A DNA stretch of 64,000 nt from Rhodanobacteraceae bacterium (GCA_016790075.1 JAEUPP010000079.1:62001-126000); one strand, 5' to 3'; counted from the stretch's first letter, positions 15,339-22,532 are shown. The notes: a model not told the origin generated them from the sequence alone. Numbers and translations: made by a program.

Positions 15339-16229
15339 ATGGCCATGGACAGCCTCATGAGCAGACGAGTGTTTTGCCTAGTGGCGGAGCAGAAGAGTTT
15401 TATCGCCGCCGCGCGGCATTTCGACATTTCGGCGACTATGGTGAGCAAGCATGTCCAGTATTTGGAGGAAAGGATCGGAGCGCGCCTGCTGAACCGAACC
15501 AGCCGCAGCGTCAGCCTCACTGAGGTCGGAGCAAAGTATTTCGAGCAAACCCGTCGGCTGCTGGAAACCCTAGATGAAGTCGAAGCTGAGGCTGGACAGG
15601 CGACCGCTACGCCGCGCGGACTGCTTCGTTTGAGCGCGCCGGTGTGGCTGGCCAATCCGCACTTTGCCGGACTCCTGGTCGAGTTCCACGCGCGTTGTCC
15701 GGAAGTCCGCGTGGAGGTTGACCTCAGCGGCCACTTCGTCAATATGGTCGAGGAAAACTTCGATCTGGTCTTGCGCGCTACGCGCAATCCGGACGATACC
15801 CTGATTATCAGGCCGGTTACTCAGATCGCGTTTCCGATTGTGGGATCTCCCAAGTACCTGGCGAATCGCGGCAGGCCGAGGCGCATTGCTGACCTGTCCC
15901 AGCATACGATGCTCTCGTACGCTTTCGTGGGAAGCGACGAAGTGAGCCTTCGTGGCCCCGACGGAGAGGAGGCTGTCAGATACGTGCCAGCGCTGGTGAG
16001 TAACAACGAAACCCTGCTTCATCTAGCCGCGTTGCACGGCATGGGACTGGCCTTCATGCCGTTGCCGCTGGTCAGCGAAGACCTGTCCAATGGACGACTG
16101 GAAATCGTATTGCCGGAATTTGAGACTCCGAAGGCGTCACTGTATGCTGTTTACCCCAGCCGGCAATACCTCTCGGCGAAAGTCAGAACATTTGTCGACT
16201 TCCTGGTCGAGTCCTATCGTCGCATTTGA
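15339..16229 (+). CDS. LysR-family transcriptional regulator (296 aa)
   Basis: The N-terminal winged HTH reads FCLVAEQKSFIAAARHFDIS with MVSKHVQYLEERIGARLLN after it, and TSRSVSLTEVGAKYF is the wing, at residues ~10-65. The effector domain (PRGLLRLSAPVWL... to the C-terminus) has the periplasmic-binding-protein fold. The length is standard for LysR. It probably regulates the divergent DoxX-like gene and itself. The inducer is unknown. It sits between two cassette recombination sites but shows ordinary chromosomal gene-pair organisation. Confidence 0.9.
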   Translation: MAMDSLMSRRVFCLVAEQKSFIAAARHFDISATMVSKHVQYLEERIGARLLNRTSRSVSLTEVGAKYFEQTRRLLETLDEVEAEAGQATATPRGLLRLSAPVWLANPHFAGLLVEFHARCPEVRVEVDLSGHFVNMVEENFDLVLRATRNPDDTLIIRPVTQIAFPIVGSPKYLANRGRPRRIADLSQHTMLSYAFVGSDEVSLRGPDGEEAVRYVPALVSNNETLLHLAALHGMGLAFMPLPLVSEDLSNGRLEIVLPEFETPKASLYAVYPSRQYLSAKVRTFVDFLVESYRRI

Positions 16230-16262
16230 TTCAAGAGCAGCGATTTGGTGCGGATCAGTGAC

Positions 16263-16325
16263 GCCCAACCCAGCGCTTGAGCGGACGCGCGGAAGTCGGC
16301 GTGCCTCTCAGCTGATGCGTTCGGC
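16263..16325 (+). repeat. Degenerate attC-like site
   Basis: GCCCAAC (16263-16269), with CAGCGCTTGAGCGGACGCGC after it, ends at GTTCGGC (16319-16325). The right-hand core has a C instead of A (GTTCGGC). The GAGCGGACGCG arm matches the site at 9819. Confidence 0.6.
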
Positions 16326-16348
16326 CGCAAGAAGGGAAGGAAAGTGGC

Positions 16349-16735
16349 ATGCCCAGATTGATTAGCGCGCGGAGCGTACTGGGTGTCCAGGATTTGGATG
16401 TCTCAACGTCTTTCTTCCACGAAAAGCTCGGCTTTGAAATTTGCGCCACTTACGACGGGTGGTGCTTTCTTTCTCGCGGAGGTTTCACGGTGATGCTTGG
16501 CCACTGTCCAGATGAAGTCCCCGCGAGCAAGATCGGCGACCACTCATATTTCGCCTACGTCGTAGTCGACAGCGTTGACTCTCTGTGTCACGAGTTTCGG
16601 TCGCGCGCAGTCCAGCCGATGTCAGAACCGGAAAGTAAGCCGTGGGGCATGCGCGAGTTCCTAGTCACGACACCCGACGGACATCGAATCATGTTTGGTC
16701 AGGATATCGATCCGCCAGAAAAGGCGGAAGGTTGA
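16349..16735 (+). CDS. Cassette: VOC/glyoxalase-fold protein (128 aa)
   Basis: Starts MPRLISARSVLGVQDLDVST. Two beta-alpha-beta-beta-beta modules are visible: SVLGVQDLDVSTSFFHEKLG with FEICATYDGWCFLSRGG, and YFAYVVVDSVDSLCHEF with FLVTTPDGHRIMFGQD. This is the bleomycin-resistance/glyoxalase/dioxygenase (VOC) fold. Metal ligands are not clearly conserved, so binding or sequestration is as likely as catalysis. It lies between a degenerate and a good attC. Confidence 0.8.
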   Translation: MPRLISARSVLGVQDLDVSTSFFHEKLGFEICATYDGWCFLSRGGFTVMLGHCPDEVPASKIGDHSYFAYVVVDSVDSLCHEFRSRAVQPMSEPESKPWGMREFLVTTPDGHRIMFGQDIDPPEKAEG

Positions 16736-16742
16736 AAATGTG

Positions 16743-16800
16743 GCCGAACCCATCATTCCACCGGACCGCCTTCCGCGGCCGGTGAGTTCAAACGTTAGGC
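16743..16800 (+). repeat. attC site
   Basis: GCCGAAC (16743-16749) to GTTAGGC (16794-16800), with the loop-proximal stem CCGCC-TTCC-GCGG. Confidence 0.8.
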
Positions 16801-16831
16801 GCTGCAATCCAATCGTCGGAGCCCCATTGCC

Positions 16832-17248
16832 ATGGCAGAAGCCAAGACCAAGCCATCCGGCGCGAGCATCGAGGAGTACCTTGCTTCTCGCGCCTCCGGC
16901 GAGCAGCTCGTTGACTGCCAGGCGCTGCTTGCCTTTCTCCAGCGCGTCACCGGTCAGGCTCCGCGCATGTGGGGGCCCAGCATCGTGGGCTTCGGTTCGT
17001 ATCGCTATCCACTGGCCAGTGGCAAGCTCGGCGAGTCGTGCGCTACGGGCTTCGCCGTCCGTGGCAAGGAGTTGGTGGTGTACTTGGTCGCCGAGGCGCC
17101 TGACCAGTCTTCGCTCCTGGCCAAACTGGGTAAGCACAAGTTCGGCAAGGCCTGCCTGTACTTCAGACGGCTCGCCGACCTGGACCAGAAGGTGCTGGAG
17201 AAGCTGGTGCTCGGTTCGCTGACAGAACTCAAGCGGCGGTATGGCTGA
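16832..17248 (+). CDS. Cassette: DUF1801 (YdhG-like) protein (138 aa)
   Basis: Starts MAEAKTKPSGASIEEYLASR. The motif MWGPSIVGFGSYRYPLASGK is diagnostic of DUF1801 (W-G-x-x-I-V-G-F-G-x-Y-x-Y), followed by FAVRGKELVVYLV and KHKFGKACLYFRRLADLDQ with the usual C-terminal helix. It is a small soluble fold of unknown function, common in cassettes and mobile regions. The stop is 8 bp before the next attC-like core. Confidence 0.85.
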   Translation: MAEAKTKPSGASIEEYLASRASGEQLVDCQALLAFLQRVTGQAPRMWGPSIVGFGSYRYPLASGKLGESCATGFAVRGKELVVYLVAEAPDQSSLLAKLGKHKFGKACLYFRRLADLDQKVLEKLVLGSLTELKRRYG

Positions 17249-17256
17249 GCCAGCAG

Positions 17257-17315
17257 CGCCTAACCCCTCGCTCGAGCCGACCTGCTACTGCAGGCGCCGC
17301 ATGGCTGTTTAAGGC
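17257..17315 (+). repeat. Decayed attC at the end of the array
   Basis: GCCTAAC (17257-17263), with CCCTCGCTCGAGCCGACCTG after it, looks like the first half of an attC. The second half (GGCTGTTTAAGGCC) has no clear GTTAGGC. The cassette array ends here. Confidence 0.5.
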
Positions 17316-17337
17316 CAGGGTGTCACCGACCGCACCT

Positions 17338-17437
17338 ATGGAGCCAATCCGGGATCGCCGTAATGGAGCCACGTGCTGACCGGGGTAACGGAGCCAGCGG
17401 ATGATCGGGCTAATGGAGCCAGCCGAAGATCGCCGTA
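17338..17437 (+). repeat. Four tandem copies of a degenerate 25-bp repeat
   Basis: Units start at 17338, 17363, 17388 and 17413, each of the form A(T/C)GGAGCCA-N8-(A/G)-(T/C)CG-N3-TA. Examples are ATGGAGCCAATCCGGGATCG and ATGGAGCCAGCCGAAGATCG. The units touch without spacers. A truncated fifth unit (ACGGCAAGAA) leads into a second repetitive patch. Confidence 0.8.
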
Positions 17438-17439
17438 AC

Positions 17440-17545
17440 GGCAAGAACGCGGCCATCAAGAACGCGGCCACGCAGAAGCGCCGGGACGAATCCGGCCAAG
17501 AACGCTGCCACAAGAACGCCAAGAACGCTGCCACGCACAACTCAG
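17440..17545 (+). repeat. Repetitive patch of CAAGAACGC(G/T)GCCA units
   Basis: CAAGAACGCGGCCA occurs twice (near 17442 and 17457), followed by CAAGAACGCTGCCACAAGAA with CGCCAAGAACGCTGCCACG after it. It adjoins the 25-bp repeats and precedes the Y1 transposase gene by about 60 bp, so it may be part of that element's non-coding end. Confidence 0.6.
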
Positions 17546-17604
17546 AACAATCTGACGAGCTATCGGGATGTTTTCGCAGGCGCCCGCGAAGTTGAAGCGG
17601 GACA

Positions 17605-18582
17605 ATGGCGCCCATGGCCCAACCTCGCTCTCAGCTGGTTTCCCCGGATAAACGTGGCGTGTTTCATTGTGTACAACGCTGCGTGCGTCGGGCATGGCTG
17701 TGCGGGGAAGACAAATACACCGGTATTTCGTTCGAGCATCGCAAGCAGTGGGTCAAGGACAGAATCGCCCTCGTTGGCGCATGCTTTGCAGTGGCGATCC
17801 ACGCCTACGCCGTGATGAGTAACCATCTGCATCTGGTGGTGGAGATTGATCCACTGGCCCCACAGCACTGGCCTGATGAAGAGGTCGCTCAGCGCTGGGC
17901 AAGACTGTTTCCACCGAGCGAAGCCACCGCATCCGCATTCGAGGCGAAGTGTTGCTTGGTGACCCGTGATCCCGCGCGTCTTGTCGTGATCCGCGCGCGC
18001 CTGGGGAGCTTGTCCTGGCTGATGAAGTGTCTGGTTGAACCCATTGCTCGTCGGGCGAATGCCGAGGATTGCTGCAAGGGGCGATTCTGGGAAGGCCGTT
18101 TCAAGTCGCAGGTCCTGAAAGGCGAAAAGGCATTGCTCGCCGCGATGGCCTATGTGGACCTGAACCCGGTTCGCGCAGGTATCGCTGACCGGCTGGAGGA
18201 GCAGCAGCACACCAGTGTCAGCGAACGCATCCGGGAGGCGAACGATCGTCCCCAGCTATTGGCCTGTGTGATGCAGCCGCTGGCAGCAACGATCACGCCG
18301 ATCTCGGCGGACATTCGATTGCGGGACTACTTGGTGCTGATCGAATGGACCGGGAAGCAGCTACGGGGTGACAACTGTGGAGCGATTTCAAGCCGGGTAC
18401 CGCCGGTCGTCGAGCGAATGGAGAAGAACGCCGACCGTTGGCAGGTGCGGGTCAAGGCGATCGGCTCACGCTATTGGCGCGTTGCGGGAGAAGCGCACGA
18501 CCTGATTGCTGCCGCACGGGAGATCGGTCAGCGCTGGCTGCGCGGCATTGGGTTCGCGAGGTCGCTAGAGAAAATTCGGTGA
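17605..18582 (+). CDS. Y1/HUH transposase, REP-associated tyrosine transposase-like (325 aa)
   Basis: The N-terminal HUH domain includes FHCVQRCVRRAWLCGED, the metal-binding NHLHLVVEID (H-L-H) at residues ~73-82, and AAMAYVDLNPVRAG, whose Tyr is the likely nucleophile in the RAYT/IS200-like Y1 family. KCLVEPIARRANAEDCCKGR with FWEGRFKSQVL after it is the conserved core. The C-terminal ~100 residues are an extra helical region found in large proteobacterial members. MAQ at residue 4 is an alternative start. It is flanked by tandem repeats on the left and a pair of GTGGGTGTCC repeats on the right. Confidence 0.88.
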   Translation: MAPMAQPRSQLVSPDKRGVFHCVQRCVRRAWLCGEDKYTGISFEHRKQWVKDRIALVGACFAVAIHAYAVMSNHLHLVVEIDPLAPQHWPDEEVAQRWARLFPPSEATASAFEAKCCLVTRDPARLVVIRARLGSLSWLMKCLVEPIARRANAEDCCKGRFWEGRFKSQVLKGEKALLAAMAYVDLNPVRAGIADRLEEQQHTSVSERIREANDRPQLLACVMQPLAATITPISADIRLRDYLVLIEWTGKQLRGDNCGAISSRVPPVVERMEKNADRWQVRVKAIGSRYWRVAGEAHDLIAAAREIGQRWLRGIGFARSLEKIR

Positions 18583-18713
18583 GCCCGAGTGTTGGGATTT
18601 CTATGCGCGAAAGCGAGGATCTGCTGTGGGCGCAGGGAATTCTTCGCTCTTCCAAACTCGGCAAGTCGTTTGGTTTTCTGTTCTAGTCGGGCAGTGAGGT
18701 AGATGGATTGGCT

Positions 18714-18760
18714 ATCGTGGGTGTCCTGGTTTTCCGGTTTGGATCGTGGGTGTCCTGGGT
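18714..18760 (+). repeat. Two direct copies of ATCGTGGGTGTCCTGG
   Basis: Copies lie at 18714-18729 and 18743-18758, 13 bp apart, about 130 bp after the Y1 transposase. GTGGGTGTCC-type repeats are commonly seen next to RAYT genes in Xanthomonadales (from memory), so these are probably the cognate target repeats. Confidence 0.7.
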
Positions 18761-18772
18761 TGAACGCCCTCC

Positions 18773-19456
18773 TCAGCCGCCGGCGGCGCCCCAGGGGGCC
18801 GGAGGAAGCGACTGCTGCGGCTGAGTCAGGTCGAATTCGACGCGGAATAACCGGTTCGGCCGTGCGAGCTCGTAGACAAAGCGCTGCGCGTCGAGTTCAA
18901 GAGCCCATACATTGCTGATCGAAACTTTTCGATCACGCGCGCGGAACAGCGCCCTCGAGTACAGGTCGGCGGGAAACTCGAAACGCCAGCGATCCGCCGA
19001 TTGTTCGGTCGGCTTCTCTGCCGTTCGTGCAGGGCTGCTGCCGCCGTACAGCGTGATCGCATCTTCGCTGCCGTCCGCATGGCGATGATCGTGCTTGAGA
19101 CGTAGCACGTGGTGCGGCTGGTCGAACGTGATCACCCAGGTGCGCGAACGGTCGTCACCGACGTGGAACGGAATGCGAACCGTATTGTCATTGCACTCAC
19201 GCACGTGCATGACGAGTGGTTTGCCGGCGAACGGGTCGTCAGCGGTCACCGGCGTGTCGGTAACGATGCGCCCAGCGAACGCCTTGCCGCAGAGGCTGCG
19301 CAGACGCAACAGGAAGGCGTGCTGTGGCGACGACGCGACCGGCGTGGCCGTGCCGGTGGAAGCCTTGGGGGTCTCGGGGCGGGGAGACGGTATGCAAGCC
19401 GACAGCAGTGCGGCCAGCGCGAATGATGCAATGCAGCAGCGATAGGGTCTGATCAT
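18773..19456 (-). CDS. Putative lipoprotein of unknown function (227 aa)
   Basis: ATG 19454-19456 gives a lipoprotein signal: MIRPYRCCIASFALAALLSA followed by the lipobox Cys (LLSAC). After a Pro/Ser/Thr-rich linker (SPRPETPKASTGTATPVASS) comes a ~170-residue globular domain with LRSLCGKAFAGRIVTDTPVT, VMHVRECNDNTVRIPFHVG and HHVLRLKHDHRHADGSED. I recognise the general type (secreted proteins annotated as hypothetical in Xanthomonadales) but no function. The frame is open upstream to 19843, but a signal peptide at 19456 makes that the start. Confidence 0.78.
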   Translation of the reverse strand: MIRPYRCCIASFALAALLSACIPSPRPETPKASTGTATPVASSPQHAFLLRLRSLCGKAFAGRIVTDTPVTADDPFAGKPLVMHVRECNDNTVRIPFHVGDDRSRTWVITFDQPHHVLRLKHDHRHADGSEDAITLYGGSSPARTAEKPTEQSADRWRFEFPADLYSRALFRARDRKVSISNVWALELDAQRFVYELARPNRLFRVEFDLTQPQQSLPPAPWGAAGG

Positions 19457-19903
19457 TAGGGAACGGTAGCAAACTGTTGCAGTCACTCGGAAGCCGTACC
19501 GCTTGCGGCGAAATGATTCCGGACCCGACGCGAGCCAGCCGGTACCAATACGCCGAACCAACGCGCTTGTCCGCCGCTGACTGCACCGTATGAGCATGGC
19601 TCGGGTCTGAGCGACATTCTCAGTTCGACTTGATTTTCCGGCGGCGACAGCGCGGCGTGAAGCACGTACCGGGTGCGAGTCGTGGTCGCCGGCCGGAGAG
19701 CTTGCGGCTTGTCCGTCGGGACGGCGCAAGATCTGCCCGTTGACACGCATCGGCGTCTGGCAGTGCGGGCAGCAGATCGGCGGATGCCGATGCTGCACCC
19801 GTTCGGCATTCAGGGGCCGCAGGGCCAGTTGTACGAAAGCCATCCGCCGCTTTGCCCTGCGGGTACTTGGCTTAGTCCGGTCGAATGGTTAGGATTCCTG
19901 ACC
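19457..19903. other. Intergenic stretch, possible decayed mobile-element sequence
   Basis: No convincing gene. On the minus strand an open frame contains CCPHCQTPMRVNGQILRRPD near 19725-19790, a zinc-ribbon-like pattern reminiscent of transposase C-termini, but no start, domain or element ends can be defined. The right end holds the leader of the MarR gene. Confidence 0.35.
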
Positions 19904-20497
19904 ATGAAATTCGATCAAATCTCCGAACCTCTGGATCTACGGCTGGCAGATGGTTTGACCCGACTGGCCGCCGTCGCCCGTCAACTGGACTGGCAAGCGG
20001 CCACTTCGGCTGGCTTGTCGCCGACCCAGGCTGACATCCTTTGTTTTGTCGCCAACCGCCCGGAAGGGTCGAGGCTCACTGCCGCTGCCGCACATGCTGG
20101 TGTCCGCAAAGCAACCGCCAGCGATGCCGTGGCTGCCCTGGAGTCCAAGGATCTGCTGCACAAGTACGGAGATGCATCCGACGCGCGTGCCGTAACGCTG
20201 AAAGCTTCGGTCGCCGGTCAGGAGATTGCCCAGTCATGGCCCAGAAGTTTCGCACCGGTTGTGGCTGGCCTCTCCAAGGCGGAGCAGGAGGTGCTGCTCG
20301 GGCTGGTGATCAAGATGATCCGGCAACTGCAGCAGCGCCAATTGATTGCACCGCAGCGCACCTGCGTTGCTTGCCGCCATTTCCGCGAGAACGTCGCCCC
20401 CGGCACGAAGTCACCTCATTTCTGTGCACTCGTCAGTGCGCCGATGGGTGATCGCCACCTTCGGGTCGACTGCGCGGAATACGAATCCGCCGCCTGA
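19904..20497 (+). CDS. MarR-family regulator with a four-cysteine C-terminal tail (197 aa)
   Basis: ATG 19904 starts MKFDQISEPLDLRLADGLTR. Residues ~25-110 form a MarR winged HTH (LSPTQADILCFVANRP, GVRKATASDAVAALESKDLL, DASDARAVTLKASVAGQEI). The C-terminal ~45 residues carry C-x2-C-x16-C-x15-C (CVACRHF, HFCALV, VDCAEY), not part of a standard MarR protein and likely a metal, Fe-S or redox-sensing site. Genes for a P460-type cytochrome and a thioredoxin-like protein follow on the same strand, 68 and 554 bp downstream, so it may control them in response to redox or nitrogen-oxide signals. Starts further upstream (19673) would add unrelated sequence. Confidence 0.85.
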   Translation: MKFDQISEPLDLRLADGLTRLAAVARQLDWQAATSAGLSPTQADILCFVANRPEGSRLTAAAAHAGVRKATASDAVAALESKDLLHKYGDASDARAVTLKASVAGQEIAQSWPRSFAPVVAGLSKAEQEVLLGLVIKMIRQLQQRQLIAPQRTCVACRHFRENVAPGTKSPHFCALVSAPMGDRHLRVDCAEYESAA

Positions 20498-20565
20498 CGG
20501 CGGCTCAACTACCCCGTTCATCGCGAACGGGTCTTTCTTTGATCCTAATAGTCAGGAGTCCTTAC

Positions 20566-21042
20566 ATGAAAGCGCTGGTCTTGAGCTTGCTTTGCGCCAC
20601 TGCAGCAACAACCGTGCAGGCTGCTGATCCTCAGGTTCCCTACCCTCAGGGGTATCGCGAATGGCATCACGTGAAAAGCATGGTTATCGAAGAGGGGCAC
20701 CCGCTGTTCGGCGCCTTTGGTGGCATTCACCACCTGTATGCCAATGACAAGGCCATGAAAGGGTACAGGGGCGAGAGCTTTCCTGAGGGATCGGTAATCA
20801 TCTTCGACCTGCTGGAAGCCGTGCGTGATGGGAATGCCGTTACCGAGGGCGCGCGCAAGGTGGTCGGCGTGATGCACAAGGATTCGAAGAAATTCAAGGC
20901 AACTGGTGGATGGGGTTTCGAAGGATTCGGTGGCGGTGACCCGGCCAAGCGAGTGGTGGCTACCAATGCGGCGTCCGCCTGCTTTGCTTGCCATCAGCCG
21001 CAGAAGGCACAGGACTACACCTTCAGCCGCTTGCGTGATTGA
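20566..21042 (+). CDS. Cytochrome P460-family protein, secreted (158 aa)
   Basis: ATG 20566 is preceded by AGGAG. It starts with a Sec signal peptide (MKALVLSLLCATAATTVQA, likely cut before ADPQ). The mature part has the P460 fold motifs YREWHHVKSMVIEEGHPLFG, IHHLYANDKAMKGYR, FPEGSVIIFDLLE and GWGFEGFGGGDP, and the C-type heme site ACFACHQPQ (C-x2-C-H). Known relatives are periplasmic c-heme proteins that oxidise hydroxylamine or bind NO. Whether the Lys-heme cross-link of true P460 exists cannot be seen. The next gene starts 9 bp downstream. Confidence 0.85.
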   Translation: MKALVLSLLCATAATTVQAADPQVPYPQGYREWHHVKSMVIEEGHPLFGAFGGIHHLYANDKAMKGYRGESFPEGSVIIFDLLEAVRDGNAVTEGARKVVGVMHKDSKKFKATGGWGFEGFGGGDPAKRVVATNAASACFACHQPQKAQDYTFSRLRD

Positions 21043-21051
21043 GGGCGTGTC

Positions 21052-21525
21052 GTGAATCAGCCTGTTATGGCGCTGCCCTGGCGCACTTCCGCTTGGCTGA
21101 ACACATCGGCGCCTGTCGATCTGGAGGCGCAGCGCGGCCATGTGGTTGTCGCCTGCGCCTTCCAGATGTTGTGCCCCGGTTGTGTCGCCCTGGCCATTCC
21201 GCAGATGAAGGCAGTGCACGAGCTGTTCAGTCCGCAGGGTGTGATCGTAGTGGGCCTGCATACCGTGTTCGAGCATCACGATGCGATGACAGTTACTGCC
21301 CTTCGCGCCTTCGTGCACGAATACGGCATCCGTTTCCCGGTTGGCGTGGATATGCCGGCGGCTGACGGTGGGCCGATTCCGCAAACGATGGCGGCTTACC
21401 GTATGCAAGGTACGCCGACTCTGTTGCTGATTGATCGCTCGGGGCAATTGCGGCGGCAGGTCTTCGGGCACATTCCCGACCTTCATCTCGGGGCGGAAAT
21501 CATGCGCCTCGTCGAGCGGCAGTAA
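21052..21525 (+). CDS. Thioredoxin-like/peroxiredoxin-type protein (157 aa)
   Basis: It starts at GTG 21052, or at ATG 21067. The thioredoxin fold carries the active-site-like motif VVVACAFQMLCPGCVALAIP (C-x2-C, residues ~41-44), then MKAVHELFSPQGVIVVGLHT and the cis-Pro loop MQGTPTLLLIDRSGQL. No signal peptide, so it is probably cytoplasmic. It belongs to the TlpA/AhpC-TSA-like group. It is the last gene of the MarR/P460 cluster, with a 9-bp gap to the cytochrome gene. Confidence 0.82.
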   Translation: MNQPVMALPWRTSAWLNTSAPVDLEAQRGHVVVACAFQMLCPGCVALAIPQMKAVHELFSPQGVIVVGLHTVFEHHDAMTVTALRAFVHEYGIRFPVGVDMPAADGGPIPQTMAAYRMQGTPTLLLIDRSGQLRRQVFGHIPDLHLGAEIMRLVERQ

Positions 21526-21763
21526 AGCGGTGGGCACGAGGCCTGGCGAACCGGGGTAGATCGCGCGCAGCCACGATCTATCCTGGGTTGACTTGAGTCG
21601 GCAACTGCAACTGCAACTGCAGCTGCAGGGTGCTGGTAGTTAGAAAATTACTTTTCGATTTTCAGTGATGTCGCGAGCCGCATCTGCGGCAGATGGCGGC
21701 AAAAAATCGGGGCGAGTGCGGTTGTGTTTGGCGCGATGTGATGCGATGCGCCTGGATTCGTCA
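21526..21763. other. Non-coding stretch after the MarR cluster
   Basis: No gene found. It contains three copies of CAACTG in tandem near 21602-21619 running into CTGCAGCTGCAG, and an AT-rich patch (GTTAGAAAATTACTTTTCG) near 21640-21660. No clear terminator hairpin with a T-tract. Confidence 0.5.
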
Positions 21764-21901
21764 TCATCGCTTGCGCCGAGTAGCGATGGCGCCGCCGGGC
21801 ACGACGACGTGTAAATGCTTATGCAGATCGAGGCGCCGGTTGTGAGGACATGGCGCTTTGATCAGGTCCACCCACGGGCGCGGTCGTCCATTCTCCAACA
21901 C
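21764..21901 (-). pseudogene. Fused remnant of an IS91-type element: integrase segment joined to transposase segment
   Basis: The minus-strand frame from 21901 reads VLENGRPRPWVDLIKAP, matching VLGRQWPWVDRVKAP of the integrase at 1-368, and runs directly into LHKHLHVVVPGGAIATRRKR, the catalytic-region motif (H-x-H-x-L/V-V-x-G-G) of IS91-family HUH transposases, then TGA. The 3' part of the integrase and the 5' part of the transposase are deleted. It is a dead remnant and the right-hand counterpart of the element at position 1. Confidence 0.72.
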
Positions 21902-21992
21902 TGGGCTTAGCTGGTTGTGTTCGCGATTGGCTTAACACAGGCGCCAAACCGCAGAATAATACGAGTTCTTCCCCACAGGTCGGCCCTGATTC

Positions 21993-22532
21993 ATGACAAC
22001 AGACGAAGCCCAACGGGACATGCGTGTCTCTTATTTTTCCGGCGCGCCCGGCATGCTGGCTTCAGCCTTTGCCTGGCTCATCGCGGGCTTTGTTGCACTT
22101 CGAGGTTCCCCGGCCAACGCAGTGATCGCGCTGTTCGTTGGCGGCATGCTCATCCATCCCGTTGGTGTTCTGCTGTGCAAGGCGATGGGGCGTTCGGGCC
22201 GGCATTCCAAGGCAAATCCGCTCGGTGCCCTCGCGCTCGAGAACACGGGCTGGCTGATTCTCTGTCTACCCATTACGTATGCAGTCGCTCAATCCAACAT
22301 GCGGTGGTTCTTCCCGGCCATGCTCCTCGTCATTGGCGGCCGTTACCTCACATTTCGCACTCTGTTCGGCATGCGCATCTATTGGGCATGCGGTGCCTCG
22401 CTGGCATTCGCCGGCTACTTGCTGGCAGCGTCCAAGGCGCAGCCTCATGTGGCCGCGTTCGTGGGTTCTGCCGTCGAGGCAGTGTTCGCTGTAGCTATCC
22501 TCCTGAGCGCGCGCCGTGGCGTTGCGGTCTAG
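21993..22532 (+). CDS. DUF7010-like multi-span membrane protein, probably a stranded cassette (179 aa)
   Basis: Starts MTTDEAQRDMRVSYFSGAPG. Hydrophobic spans are seen at ASAFAWLIAGFVAL, AVIALFVGGMLIHPVGVLL, GWLILCLPITYAVA, FPAMLLVIGGRYL, GASLAFAGYLLAA and AVEAVFAVAILL. This matches the DUF7010 membrane family, often cassette-borne (from memory). The upstream GGCTTAACACAGGCGCC and the downstream GTCTAGC...CTTAGGC resemble decayed attC ends, so it may be an old cassette separated from the array. Confidence 0.72.
   Translation: MTTDEAQRDMRVSYFSGAPGMLASAFAWLIAGFVALRGSPANAVIALFVGGMLIHPVGVLLCKAMGRSGRHSKANPLGALALENTGWLILCLPITYAVAQSNMRWFFPAMLLVIGGRYLTFRTLFGMRIYWACGASLAFAGYLLAASKAQPHVAAFVGSAVEAVFAVAILLSARRGVAV

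Noticed and set aside
7679..17315. Regularly recurring near-identical 60-bp repeats considered as a CRISPR array
   Set aside because: The repeats are 0.2-1 kb apart with genes between them, carry RYYYAAC/GTTRRRY core sites and internal dyads, and lie next to an integron integrase: they are attC sites.
17338..17437. The 25-bp repeats considered as a CRISPR
   Set aside because: The units touch with no spacers and no cas genes are present.
18773..19843. Long form of the lipoprotein gene starting at 19843
   Set aside because: The extra 129 residues show no domain continuous with the rest, and a clear lipoprotein signal starts at 19456.
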